A stretch of DNA of 64,000 nucleotides from Rhizobium mayense (GCF_030272705.1 NZ_JARFYM010000023.1:40050-104049); one strand, 5' to 3'. Positions 53,337 to 62,267 are shown, counted from the first letter of the stretch. The notes: generated from the sequence alone by a model not told the origin. Program-made: numbers and translations.

Positions 53337-54448
53337 TGGCCGAACTGGAACTCAACGGAGTGAAGAAAGCCTATCAGGGCAATCAGGTCGTGCACGGCCT
53401 CGACCTCGCCATAAAGGACGATCAGTTCGTGGTGATCGTCGGCCCTTCTGGCTGCGGCAAATCCACCCTGCTGCGCATGATCGCCGGGCTGGAGGACATC
53501 ACCTCGGGCGAACTCGCGATCGACGGCGAGATCGTCAACGATATCGACCCGGCCGATCGCGGCTGCGCCATGGTGTTCCAAAACTATGCCCTCTACCCGC
53601 ACATGACCGTGCGCCAGAACATGGCCTATCCGCTCAAGATCGCGCGGCTCCCAAAGGCTGAACGCGAGCGGCGGGTCGAGGAGGCGGCGCGCATCCTCGA
53701 TCTCACGCAGTATCTCGATCGGCGACCGGCCCAGCTCTCGGGCGGGCAGCGCCAGCGCGTCGCCATGGGCCGGGCCATCGTGCGCGAGCCCAAGGTGTTC
53801 CTGTTCGACGAGCCGCTCAGCAATCTCGACGCCAAGCTGCGGGTGCAGATGCGCATCGAAATCCGGCGGCTGCACAAACGACTTGGGGCGACCTCGATCT
53901 TCGTCACCCACGACCAGGTGGAGGCTATGACGCTCGCCGACCTGCTGGTCGTGATGAATGCCGGCCATATCGAGCAGGTCGGAAGGCCGTCCGAGATCTA
54001 TCGCAGGCCGGCCTCTGTGTTCGTCGCCAGCTTCATGGGCGCCCCCGCCATGAACTTGTTCGATGCCGCCATCGTCTCGCCGGGCGAAATCGCACTCGAC
54101 GCCGTGACGACCAATCGGATCGCCGCTCCTTCGCATGATCTTGCGGTCGGTACCCGCATCAAGCTCGGCATTCGGCCAGAGCACGTCAGCATTGCGGCGC
54201 CCGGTGCACCGGGCCTCGCGGCGCGGATCGATCTTGTCGAGGAACTGGGCGGCAGCCAGATCGCCTACTGCGCTGTGGGCGAGGCTGAGATGGCCGTGGT
54301 TCTGCCGCCCGACATGGAGGCACAGGAAGGAACGCTCTTGACGCTCGCCTTGCCGCCATCGGCTCTGCACATCTTCGATGCGGCAAGTGGCAAGCGGCTC
54401 GCACTCGAAACGACCGCTGCAGCGGTTAACGCCCGCCTGCCCGCCTGA
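53333..54448 (+). CDS. ABC transporter ATPase (UgpC/MalK type)
   Basis: A 371-residue ATPase: Walker A GPSGCGKST, Q-loop VFQNYALYPHM, signature LSGGQRQRVAMGRA, Walker B VFLFDEPLSNLD, switch His in FVTHDQVEAMT, then a TOBE-type C-terminal domain. It overlaps the phosphatase stop (ATGATGG) and ends the operon. Confidence 0.93.
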   Translation: MMAELELNGVKKAYQGNQVVHGLDLAIKDDQFVVIVGPSGCGKSTLLRMIAGLEDITSGELAIDGEIVNDIDPADRGCAMVFQNYALYPHMTVRQNMAYPLKIARLPKAERERRVEEAARILDLTQYLDRRPAQLSGGQRQRVAMGRAIVREPKVFLFDEPLSNLDAKLRVQMRIEIRRLHKRLGATSIFVTHDQVEAMTLADLLVVMNAGHIEQVGRPSEIYRRPASVFVASFMGAPAMNLFDAAIVSPGEIALDAVTTNRIAAPSHDLAVGTRIKLGIRPEHVSIAAPGAPGLAARIDLVEELGGSQIAYCAVGEAEMAVVLPPDMEAQEGTLLTLALPPSALHIFDAASGKRLALETTAAAVNARLPA

Positions 54449-54978
54449 CACCGTCAGCCTCCGAAGCGGATGGCAAGGCGCATCGCCCCTCATCCGCACC
54501 TTGATTGCGCTGCTGCGGTATTGCCGCCGCCAGCTCACCATCTGCGAGAGAATGAGCAGCAGTCCGTTTTCCGATGCCAGGCAGGCGTAAAGCCGCGACG
54601 GGGTCACTCCGTAAAGGACGAACAGAGCCGCGGCGCCCGCGAGAATGATCGCCGCGACTAAGATCCGGCGGATACGGCTTCGCAATCCCGGATGAAGACT
54701 TCCGGACAAATGCGCGCGCCGTCCATATCCAATTAGCGCCCGCTTCCTCCAGTCCTTCGATCGGCCGCTTGTCGATCGTGTCATTCGCTTCGGAAAACAG
54801 TTTGCCCAGCGATCCCGCCGTATGACCTTCGCAACCGCTGACGGCTCTTACAATTTATAGTTTTTTTCTATTGTCATTTGGATGTAATAGTTTTTGCATA
54901 TGATTTTCCTCGCACAGCTTCCTTGCGATCCACTGCCAGGCAGGCGAGCGGGATCGCATTTTCAGTGAGGGAACCATC
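54449..54978. other. Gap between the phosphodiester and phosphonate operons
   Basis: 530 bp. The left two thirds are GC-rich. On the minus strand a frame from 54784 shows one clear membrane-helix-like stretch (ILVAAIILAGAAALFVLYG) but no family match, and beyond 54449 it becomes an antisense shadow of the ATPase gene. The right third (54845-54925) is AT-rich and holds the phosphonate promoter motifs. Confidence 0.5.
54857..54904 (+). promoter_or_regulatory. Repeated ATAG-TTTTT motifs and Pho-box-like element before the phosphonate operon
   Basis: ATAGTTTTTTTCTAT at 54857-54871 is an ATAG/CTAT inverted repeat of the kind bound by LysR regulators. ATAGTTTTTGCATA recurs at 54887-54900. Between them TTGTCAT (54871-54877) and ATGTAAT (54882-54888) are spaced 11 bp as in PhoB sites, with partial match. 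The same motifs recur before the FAD oxidoreductase gene. Confidence 0.55.
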
Positions 54979-56010
54979 ATGAACGCAAAATGCATTTTGG
55001 CGATTGCCGGGCTTTTCGCCTCCGTCGCAATGCCCGCCATGGCGGACGACAATATCGTGACCATTTACAGCGCCGACGGTCTTCATGACGGTTCGCCGAG
55101 CTGGTTCGGCAATGAGTTCGACGCTTTCACCAAGGCAACCGGCATCAAGGTCCAGTATGTCGAGGCTGGCTCCAGCGGTGTTGTCGATCGTATCGCCAAG
55201 GAAAAATCCAACACCCAGGCCGACGTTCTCGTCACTCTGCCGCCCTTCGTGCAGAAGGCTGCGAGCGAAAACCTGCTGCAGGCCTATACGCCGGCTGGCG
55301 CCGACAAGATCGACGCACGCGACAAGGACCCGAAGGGCTTCTACGTCGCGATGATCAACAACTATCCGAACTTCATCTACAACAGCTCCGTCTTGAAGAC
55401 GGCTCCGGCGACCTACCAGGATCTGCTCGATTCCAAGTTCAAGCAGAAAATCCAGTATTCGACGCCCGGCCAGGCCGGCGATGGCACCGCGCTGATGCTG
55501 CAGGCCTTCCATGCCTTCGGCGGCAAGGATGCCGGCCTCGACTATCTGAAGAAGCTTCAGGTCAACAATCTCGGTCCTTCCGCCTCGACCGGCAAGCTGA
55601 CTGCGCTCGTCAACAAGGGCGAACTCTATGTCGCCAACGGCGACCTTCAGATGAACCTTGCCCAGCAGGCCAACAATCCGAACATCAAGATCTTCTTCCC
55701 CGCCGGCCCGGACGGCAAGAAGACCGCCTTCCCGCTGCCCTACTATATCGGCCTCGTCGCCGGCGCGCCGCACAGCGACAACGGCAAGAAGCTGATCGAC
55801 TTCCTGCTCGCCGAGGACGCCCAAAAGGACGTCAGTGCCGTTGCCCAGGGTCTGCCTGTTCGCACCGACATCCATCCGACCGACGACAATTATGCAAAGC
55901 TCCATGCCATCATGGACGGCATCGAGATCCGGTCGCCCGATTGGACGCAGGTGCTGGCCGACCTGAAGCAGGACGTCGACGCCTATAACCAGGCGACCAC
56001 GAGCAACTGA
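54979..56010 (+). CDS. phnS: 2-Aminoethylphosphonate ABC binding protein
   Basis: A 343-residue periplasmic protein with a signal peptide ending AMADD. It resembles the PhnS group of Fe3+/spermidine-type binding proteins: IVTIYSADGLHDGSPSWFGN, FTKATGIKVQYVEAGSSGVV and QYSTPGQAGDGTALML. The assignment to 2-aminoethylphosphonate is supported by the phosphonoacetaldehyde hydrolase gene in the same cluster. Its stop overlaps the ATPase start as TGATG. Confidence 0.85.
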   Translation: MNAKCILAIAGLFASVAMPAMADDNIVTIYSADGLHDGSPSWFGNEFDAFTKATGIKVQYVEAGSSGVVDRIAKEKSNTQADVLVTLPPFVQKAASENLLQAYTPAGADKIDARDKDPKGFYVAMINNYPNFIYNSSVLKTAPATYQDLLDSKFKQKIQYSTPGQAGDGTALMLQAFHAFGGKDAGLDYLKKLQVNNLGPSASTGKLTALVNKGELYVANGDLQMNLAQQANNPNIKIFFPAGPDGKKTAFPLPYYIGLVAGAPHSDNGKKLIDFLLAEDAQKDVSAVAQGLPVRTDIHPTDDNYAKLHAIMDGIEIRSPDWTQVLADLKQDVDAYNQATTSN

Positions 56011-57155
56011 TGTCGTCGGCGGGAACCATGGTTTCCGAAGGCGCGCGGCCGATGACAATGGCATCGGCCGCCTCCGCCAAGCGGATCCGCTTCGAGGACG
56101 TTTCTGTCGCCTATAATGGGCTGACCGTCCTCGATTCATTGAGCCTGACGGTCAATCCCGGCGAGATTGTCGCGCTGATCGGCCCGTCCGGATCGGGAAA
56201 GACCACGGCGCTCAGAGCAGTCGCCGGTTTCGTGCGCCCGGCAAGCGGCCGCATCACCATTGGCGACCGGGACGTTACCAATCTCGCGCCCTATGACCGT
56301 GACATCGGCATGGTGGTGCAGAACTACGCCTTGTTTCCGCATATGCGCGTCGAGGAAAATGTCGCCTTCGGTTTGCGGGCGCGCCGGACTGCGGAAGACG
56401 TCAGTCGTGCGCGCGTGCCGGAAGCGCTTGCCATGGTCGGCATGTCCGCCTACGCGAAACGCTATCCACGGGAGCTTTCCGGCGGTCAGCAGCAACGTGT
56501 CGCCATTGCCCGGGCCATTGCCATCCGCCCGCAGGTGCTATTGCTCGACGAACCGCTTTCGGCGCTCGATGCGCAGATCCGCCGTTCGATGGTCGATGAG
56601 CTTGCCCGGCTGCATCGCGACCTGCCGTCCCTGACGGTCTTGTATGTCACCCATGACCAGTCTGAGGCTTTGACGCTCGCCAACCATATCGGCATCATGC
56701 GCGACGGTAAGCTCAGAGCCTTCGGCGACGCGCAATCGCTTTTTCGCTATCCGCCGAACCGCTTTGCTGCCGAATTTCTCGGCAGGGCGAATTTGCTGAC
56801 CGTCAAGGATCTGCAGCCACTCGATGGCGATCGGGCCCGGGTGACCTTCGGCGATCAGCAATTGATTGCCCGCAACCATCATCGCCTGCCTCCGGGCAGC
56901 GAGTGCCTCCTGTGCGCCCGGCCGCATGACTTCCGTCTCGATCCGCCGCTGAGCGACAGCAACAGACTGGCGGGCACGGTGCGCAGCGTTCAATGGCAGG
57001 GCGATACCCATAGCGTCACGCTCGATGTGGCCGGACAGGAAGTCCGCCTGACCTCCGTGCCGATGCATCGGCCGCCGGAGCCGGGTGCTCGCCTCGACGT
57101 CCATTTCAATCCGGCTGACGTGACCCTCGTGCCTGAGGACGAGCGGCATGGCTAA
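56010..57155 (+). CDS. phnT: 2-Aminoethylphosphonate ABC ATPase
   Basis: A 381-residue ATPase with Walker A GPSGSGKTT, Q-loop VVQNYALFPHM, signature LSGGQQQRVAIARA, Walker B VLLLDEPLSALD and switch His in YVTHDQSEALT. A TOBE-like domain follows. Start candidates are 56010 (TGATG overlap with the binding-protein gene) and internal ATGs. Its stop overlaps the first permease gene by 8 nt. Confidence 0.88.
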   Translation: MSSAGTMVSEGARPMTMASAASAKRIRFEDVSVAYNGLTVLDSLSLTVNPGEIVALIGPSGSGKTTALRAVAGFVRPASGRITIGDRDVTNLAPYDRDIGMVVQNYALFPHMRVEENVAFGLRARRTAEDVSRARVPEALAMVGMSAYAKRYPRELSGGQQQRVAIARAIAIRPQVLLLDEPLSALDAQIRRSMVDELARLHRDLPSLTVLYVTHDQSEALTLANHIGIMRDGKLRAFGDAQSLFRYPPNRFAAEFLGRANLLTVKDLQPLDGDRARVTFGDQQLIARNHHRLPPGSECLLCARPHDFRLDPPLSDSNRLAGTVRSVQWQGDTHSVTLDVAGQEVRLTSVPMHRPPEPGARLDVHFNPADVTLVPEDERHG

Positions 57156-58017
57156 TGTTGCTATCGCCTCCGTTGAGCGCGGGCCCCGATGGGATCGGGC
57201 CTGGATTGCCCCGCCGCTGTTGGTTCTCGGCGTGCTGTTCTTCTATCCGCTGGGGCTTATTTTCCGGCAGTCGCTCGGTGACACCGGCAAGCTATCCCTG
57301 GCGACGTTCCAAACGGTGCTGGCATCGCGCGAATTTCACGACGGCCTTGTGCATACGATCGTGATCGCCCTGGGCTCGACAGCGGGCTGCCTGATCCTGG
57401 GTTTTGTCTTTTCGCTCGTCATCGCATTTATCCCTTTTCCGGGCGCCAGATTCTGCGGACGCGTGATAGACACGGTCATCGCCCTGCCGACTTTTCTGGT
57501 GACGCTTGCCTTCACGTTCATCTATGGCTCCGCCGGCCTTCTCAATGAATCGCTGATGCAGCTCATGCATGTCGATCTGCCGCCGATCAATTTTCTCTAT
57601 TCGCAATGGGGCGTGATCCTGGCCGAAACGACAGTCTATACCCCCTTCGTCATGCGCCCGCTGCTTGCCACTTTCTCTCAGATCGAGCAGGCGCAGATCG
57701 AAGTCGCGAGCTCGCTCGGCGCCAAGCCTTGGCGCATCGTCCGGCAGATCATTCTGCCGGCCGCCATGCCGGCCCTGATTGCCGGCGGCAGCCTCTGCCT
57801 GTTGCTGACGGTCAATGAATTCGGCATCGTTCTGTTCATCGGCGCAAAGGGTGTCATCACGCTGCCAGTGCTGATTTACTCCAAGGCCATTCAGGAATTC
57901 GACTACACCACGGCCTGTGTCATTGCCGTCGTTAACGTCGCGCTCTCGCTTGGGCTCTACAGCCTATATCGTGCCGTGATCGCACATTTTGGAGGCCGTC
58001 GTGCTGGTCTGGTCTAA
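57148..58017 (+). CDS. phnU: 2-Aminoethylphosphonate ABC permease 1
   Basis: A 289-residue inner-membrane permease with six hydrophobic segments and a binding-protein-dependent motif EVASSLGAKPWRIVRQIILP. The first periplasmic loop (RQSLGDTGKLSLATFQTVL) is typical of the Fe3+/AEP group. It overlaps the ATPase gene before and the second permease gene after. Confidence 0.87.
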   Translation: MANVAIASVERGPRWDRAWIAPPLLVLGVLFFYPLGLIFRQSLGDTGKLSLATFQTVLASREFHDGLVHTIVIALGSTAGCLILGFVFSLVIAFIPFPGARFCGRVIDTVIALPTFLVTLAFTFIYGSAGLLNESLMQLMHVDLPPINFLYSQWGVILAETTVYTPFVMRPLLATFSQIEQAQIEVASSLGAKPWRIVRQIILPAAMPALIAGGSLCLLLTVNEFGIVLFIGAKGVITLPVLIYSKAIQEFDYTTACVIAVVNVALSLGLYSLYRAVIAHFGGRRAGLV

Positions 58018-58798
58018 GTCCGGGCGCCTCATGGTCTGGCTGGTCGCCATTCCGCTCTTCGCAATCGTCTACGGCCTACCCATCGCCGTCATCGCGCTCG
58101 CCAGCGTGAGCGGCCAATGGAACGGGATTCTCCCCAGCAAGCTGACCCTTATCCATTATGCCAATGCGTTCACGAGCGACTCTTTCGACAGCCTGAAGGC
58201 AAGCATCGCAACCGGCGCGATCGCCAGTGTGGCCGCGCTCATCACCGGTACCTGGGCAGCTCTCGCCCTACGGCCGATCAAGCCGCTTCCGAAACGGGTT
58301 CTCGATCTTCTCTTCTTCGTGCCAAGCGCCGTACCGTCCGTGTCGATCGGGCTCGGCCTGCTCGTCGCCTTCAGCCAGCCGCCCATCCTGCTGAACGGTA
58401 CACGGATGATCGTGCTGATCGCCCATTTCGTGCTGATTTCGGCCTTTACCTATGGCAACGTCACTGCCGGGCTGTCTCGTCTTCCGGCAGATTGCGAACA
58501 GATCGCCGAAAGTCTCGGTGCGCGCCCATTCTATCGCCTGCGCCGCATTACCCTGCCGCTGCTGATGCCCTATCTGATTGCCGCGTTCAGCCTGAGCTTT
58601 GCCCTGTCGATGGGAGAACTGGGTGCAACGGTCATGGTCTATCCGCCCGGCTGGGTCACCTTGCCGGTCAACATCTTTGCGCTTTCCGACCGCGGAGCGA
58701 TCTTCGATGCGGCGACGTTGACGATGATCCTCGGTACGGCGACATTGATCGTGCTCTGGATCCTCTCGCGCCTGTCCAACAAGGCCATGTTGCGCTGA
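58001..58798 (+). CDS. phnV: 2-Aminoethylphosphonate ABC permease 2
   Basis: A 265-residue inner-membrane permease with six hydrophobic segments and motif QIAESLGARPFYRLRRITLP. GTG at 58001 is chosen because GGAGG lies 5 nt upstream; a TTG at 57989 is in frame but lacks a site. It ends the transport operon. Confidence 0.87.
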   Translation: MLVWSKSGRLMVWLVAIPLFAIVYGLPIAVIALASVSGQWNGILPSKLTLIHYANAFTSDSFDSLKASIATGAIASVAALITGTWAALALRPIKPLPKRVLDLLFFVPSAVPSVSIGLGLLVAFSQPPILLNGTRMIVLIAHFVLISAFTYGNVTAGLSRLPADCEQIAESLGARPFYRLRRITLPLLMPYLIAAFSLSFALSMGELGATVMVYPPGWVTLPVNIFALSDRGAIFDAATLTMILGTATLIVLWILSRLSNKAMLR

Positions 58799-58900
58799 TA
58801 TTTGCGTTGATCGCCGAAGTGGAAGGCTGAAGGCCGTTGCCTGGCTGCAAGCGACAACGTATGCAAGCCTTGGGGACGCCAAAATTTCATGAGGTAAGGA

Positions 58901-59803
58901 ATGCCATCCGTTACGCTTGCGCAAATGAGAGCCGTCGAGGCGCTCGCTCGAACCGGCAAGTTCTCGCGCGCGGCGGAAGATCTCGGCATCAGCCAGCCGT
59001 CGGTCTCGACGCAGGTACAATCCTTCGAAGAGCTCTGCCGCACCCGCGTCTTCATTCGCGACGGCCATAACGTGACGGTGGCACCTTCCGCGATCGATCT
59101 GATCGCCAAGATCAAAATCACCCTGAAATGCGTCCAGGAGGTGGACCGGGCAATCGCGGACACGACATCGCTCAACAAGGGCACCATTTCCATCGGCTTC
59201 AGCGCGCATCGCCTCCTCATGCCGATCCTGACGGCCTTCGTGCGGCAATTTCCCTCACTTCGCCTGACGACGCGCGGAGGCCCATCGCTGGAGTTGACGG
59301 ACGCCGTGGCGCGCGGCGAACTCGATGTCGCGGCAGTCTCGCAGGTCGCGCCGGACGGCCGCTTCTCGTCGCTGCGCCTTCACCAATCCCGCGTCGCGAT
59401 CTATGGCCGCAAGGGCGATCCGCTGCTCGGAAGAGGCAAGCTCACGCTTGCCGATCTCGACGGCCGGGACATGGTTCTGTGGAATAAAGCATCCGGGACA
59501 CGCACTCTTCTGGAGGACGCCGCCAACCGGCAGGGTATTCAGCTCAAGCCTGTCATGGAAGTCGCCACCCTTGATGTCGCCTACGCTGCGGCGGCGGCCG
59601 GAATTGGATTGGCGATTTCCATAGAGGGCGAGGTTAGCCCGGATGATCATATCGACGTAGTGCCGCTCGTCGAGCCCGAACTTCAAATCGGTCACTACCT
59701 GATCACGCTGCCAGAATGCCGCGATCATGCCGCGATCCAGGCATTCTTCGATATCGCCAAGGATCATTTGGCCGAAGCGGAGGGAGATCTGCCTTACGCG
59801 TGA
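58901..59803 (+). CDS. LysR family transcriptional regulator
   Basis: A 300-residue LysR regulator with HTH FSRAAEDLGISQPSVSTQVQ and a type 2 periplasmic-binding effector domain. It sits between the AEP importer and the FAD oxidoreductase/phnX pair, all on one strand, 102 bp after the importer. It probably senses AEP or a product, and the repeated ATAG-TTTTT motifs upstream of both units are its candidate sites. AGGTAAGG precedes the ATG. Confidence 0.9.
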   Translation: MPSVTLAQMRAVEALARTGKFSRAAEDLGISQPSVSTQVQSFEELCRTRVFIRDGHNVTVAPSAIDLIAKIKITLKCVQEVDRAIADTTSLNKGTISIGFSAHRLLMPILTAFVRQFPSLRLTTRGGPSLELTDAVARGELDVAAVSQVAPDGRFSSLRLHQSRVAIYGRKGDPLLGRGKLTLADLDGRDMVLWNKASGTRTLLEDAANRQGIQLKPVMEVATLDVAYAAAAAGIGLAISIEGEVSPDDHIDVVPLVEPELQIGHYLITLPECRDHAAIQAFFDIAKDHLAEAEGDLPYA

Positions 59804-59814
59804 TGGCTATGATT

Positions 59815-59868
59815 ATAGGTTTTGCATATAGTTTTTGAAATTTTATAATTTTGTCATATCGCTCCGAT
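59815..59868 (+). promoter_or_regulatory. Repeated ATAG-TTTT motifs before the FAD oxidoreductase gene
   Basis: ATAGGTTTTGCATA (59815-59828) and ATAGTTTTTGAAA (59827-59839) repeat the motif found at 54857-54904. TTGTCAT follows at 59851-59857, with a weak half site CTCCGAT 11 bp later. The region is AT-rich and lies about 95-145 bp before the start at 59960. Confidence 0.55.
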
Positions 59869-59959
59869 ATCCTTTGCCCTATTCCATAAAATGCGGGTTT
59901 TCGTCGCTCGCCGGCGAAGCAGGCAGCTGAGGAAAGCAACAGAGTGAGGATAGGGTGAT

Positions 59960-61108
59960 ATGGCTGCAGGATATGATCTCGCAGTGGTGGGAGCAGGCAT
60001 TGTCGGCCTCGGCGTGGCCCTTGCCGCCGCGCGCAAAGGCAAGAAGGTCGTGGTCGTTGAACGCAATGCCAAGGCCATCGGCGCGTCGATCCGCAATTTC
60101 GGCTTCGTCACCATCACGGGCCAGCGCGCCGGGGCGCATTGGGCCCGCGCCATGCGCGCCCGCGATATCTGGGCCGAGATCGTCGAAGAGGCCGGCATCC
60201 CCGTCATCCATCGCGGCCTCATAATGCCGGCGCGCCTGGAAGAGGCGGCCGTCGTTCTGGATGCCTTCCTGAAGACTCCAATGGGCGAGCAATGCCGGCT
60301 GATCACTTCGGCCGAAGCTGCCGATCTCGTGCCCGCGCTGCGGCTGGACGCCGTAAAATCCACGCTCTACAGCCCGCATGAACTACGCGTCGAATCCTCG
60401 GAGGCCTTGCCGAAGCTCGCCACTTGGCTCGAGCACAAGCATCAGGTCGACTTCCGCTGGAATACGGCGGTGCGCTCGGTGAACGGGACCCGCGTCGAGA
60501 CCAGCCATGGCACGATCGAGGCCGAAGCGGTCGCCATCTGCCCCGGCGATGATTTCTCTACCCTTTTTCCCAATGTAATTGCCGCCCATCCGCTAACCAT
60601 CTGCACGTTGCAGATGCTGCGCGTCTCGCCCGGTCAGCCGACCCGCTTCGGCGCCGCCGTGATGTCGGACATGAGTCTCGCCCGGTACGAGGGATTTGCC
60701 GCCCTTCCGGAAGCAGTAGCGCTTGACCGGCGGCTTGATGCGGAGGAGGCCGAAAGCCGCGCCGCCGGCATTCACCTCATCGCCGTGCAGTCGGCTGACG
60801 GTTCGCTGGTCGTCGGTGACAGCCATGTCTACGGCAATGCCCAGCAGCCCTTTGCCCAAGAGCGTTTCGATCGCCTGATCCTCGACGAATTCGACCGCAT
60901 CTTCGACTGCCCGGACCGCCATGTCGTCAACCGCTGGATCGGCACCTATGCCTCCTCGGCCGAGCGCACCGTGCTCGTCGAGCGGCCGGCCGACAATGTC
61001 CGCATCGTCATGGTGACGGGTGGAACCGGCGCCTCGACCGGTTTCGCGCTCGGCGAACAGGTCGCTGACGATCTCTTTTCATCCGTTCCGGTTCCTCAGG
61101 AGGCATAA
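59960..61108 (+). CDS. FAD-dependent oxidoreductase linked to phosphonate breakdown (TIGR03364 type)
   Basis: A 382-residue DAO-family flavoenzyme. The dinucleotide-binding motif GAGIVGLGVALAAARKGKKV lies at residues about 8-27, followed by VVVERN, and the C-terminal FAD loop is VTGGTGASTGFALGEQVA. This clade is known to neighbour phosphonatase genes, and relatives oxidise 2-aminoethylphosphonate-type amines. Here it directly precedes phnX (2 bp gap) and no PhnW transaminase is present, so it is a good candidate for producing phosphonoacetaldehyde. The ATG at 59960 follows AGGGTGAT. Confidence 0.85.
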   Translation: MAAGYDLAVVGAGIVGLGVALAAARKGKKVVVVERNAKAIGASIRNFGFVTITGQRAGAHWARAMRARDIWAEIVEEAGIPVIHRGLIMPARLEEAAVVLDAFLKTPMGEQCRLITSAEAADLVPALRLDAVKSTLYSPHELRVESSEALPKLATWLEHKHQVDFRWNTAVRSVNGTRVETSHGTIEAEAVAICPGDDFSTLFPNVIAAHPLTICTLQMLRVSPGQPTRFGAAVMSDMSLARYEGFAALPEAVALDRRLDAEEAESRAAGIHLIAVQSADGSLVVGDSHVYGNAQQPFAQERFDRLILDEFDRIFDCPDRHVVNRWIGTYASSAERTVLVERPADNVRIVMVTGGTGASTGFALGEQVADDLFSSVPVPQEA

Positions 61109-61110
61109 GC

Positions 61111-61914
61111 ATGACCGAATTGAAGGCCGTCATATTCGATTGGGCGGGCACGACCATTGATTTTGGCTCGTTCGCGCCGATGGGCGTCTTTGTCGAGGCC
61201 TTCGCCCGCTTCGGCATCGACGTAACGATCGCGGAAGCCCGAGAACCGATGGGTCGGCCGAAGTGGGACCATATCGACGCCATGTTGCGACAACCACGCA
61301 TTCACGATCTTTGGATGCAACGCCACGGAAAGGCGCCGTCGAGCGAAGACGTCGATGCCGTCTACGAGGTATTCGTGCCGATGAACGAAGAGGTCGTGCA
61401 CAAATTCGCCAGTCTCGTGCCCGGCACCGTCAACGTTGTGAGCACACTCCGTCAGCGCGGCTTGAAGATCGGCTCGACGACCGGCTATACGCGTTCGATC
61501 ATGGAGAGAATCCTGCCGCTTGCCAGGGCGCAGGGCTATGAGGTCGACAATCTGGTTTGCGCGGGCGACCTTCCGCAGGGACGCCCGACACCGATGAACA
61601 TGTATAAGTGCTTCCTCGACCTCGAAGTCTGGCCTGCACATGCAGTCGTCAAGGTCGACGACACCGGCGTCGGGATCGACGAAGGCGTGGCCGCCGGTTG
61701 CTGGACCGTCGGCGTTGCCCTGAGCGGCAACGAGGCGGGGTTAACGCCGGAAGAGATCACCGCACTTCCTCCAGAAAAGCTTTCCGATATTCGCAATCGC
61801 GCCTCAACAAGCCTCAGAGCCCATGGCGCGCATTATGTCGTTGACACGATCGCCGATCTGCCTGCGGTCATTGATGACATCGGACGGCGACTCAAGGCTG
61901 GCGAACGGCCGTAG
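61111..61914 (+). CDS. phnX: Phosphonoacetaldehyde hydrolase
   Basis: A 267-residue HAD-superfamily enzyme that splits phosphonoacetaldehyde into acetaldehyde and phosphate. The nucleophile Asp10 is in FDWAGTTIDFG and the Schiff-base Lys51 is in GRPKWDHID, the feature that defines phosphonatase. GSTTGYTRSIMERIL, GRPTPMNMYK and KVDDTGVGIDEG give the rest of the HAD core. It is coupled to the FAD oxidoreductase gene. Confidence 0.93.
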   Translation: MTELKAVIFDWAGTTIDFGSFAPMGVFVEAFARFGIDVTIAEAREPMGRPKWDHIDAMLRQPRIHDLWMQRHGKAPSSEDVDAVYEVFVPMNEEVVHKFASLVPGTVNVVSTLRQRGLKIGSTTGYTRSIMERILPLARAQGYEVDNLVCAGDLPQGRPTPMNMYKCFLDLEVWPAHAVVKVDDTGVGIDEGVAAGCWTVGVALSGNEAGLTPEEITALPPEKLSDIRNRASTSLRAHGAHYVVDTIADLPAVIDDIGRRLKAGERP

Positions 61915-61974
61915 CTCTTTGGTATCGCAGACAATTGGCGCCGCATTGCGATCAGCCGTTACCTTCCGTCCAAG

Positions 61975-62170
61975 GTAAGACGAATATCGCTTGGAGCTCC
62001 ATCGCGCATAAGATGGCCGCCGCCCGGGTGCGGGCCGGCACGATCCGCATCAACCGCCATTTCGTGGGCGACTGCGCGCTGCCCTTCGGCGGTTTCCGCC
62101 AGTCCGGCTGGGGCCGCGAACGCGGGCAGGAAGTCTTTGAACCCTACCTGGAAACAAAAACGATCGCGAG
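61975..62170 (+). pseudogene. Aldehyde dehydrogenase C-terminal remnant
   Basis: About 65 codons match the C-terminus of NAD(P)-dependent aldehyde dehydrogenases: AAARVRAGTIRIN, ALPFGGFRQSGWGRERG and EVFEPYLETKTI. The cofactor domain and the catalytic Cys region are absent, and the upstream 50 bp reads as unrelated sequence. It starts about 60 bp after phnX. It may be the relic of an enzyme for the acetaldehyde released by PhnX, but the remnant is too short to tell. Confidence 0.75.
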
Positions 62171-62267
62171 CCCCGCTTTAAGCTCCGTGCGGGCGATCTC
62201 GACCGCCTGCGATCCGATCGAATATGACTCCGAAGCCGGGCAGCGATGCCCGGCTTTCGGTAAATGA

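Noticed and set aside
53081..54784. A 567-codon minus-strand frame
   Set aside because: Most of it is antisense to the ATPase and phosphatase genes. Only the first ~110 codons lie in free sequence, with a single hydrophobic stretch and no support as a gene.
54871..54888. A confident PhoB box
   Set aside because: Only the first half (TTGTCAT) is close to consensus and the second (ATGTAAT) is weak, so it is reported only as Pho-box-like.
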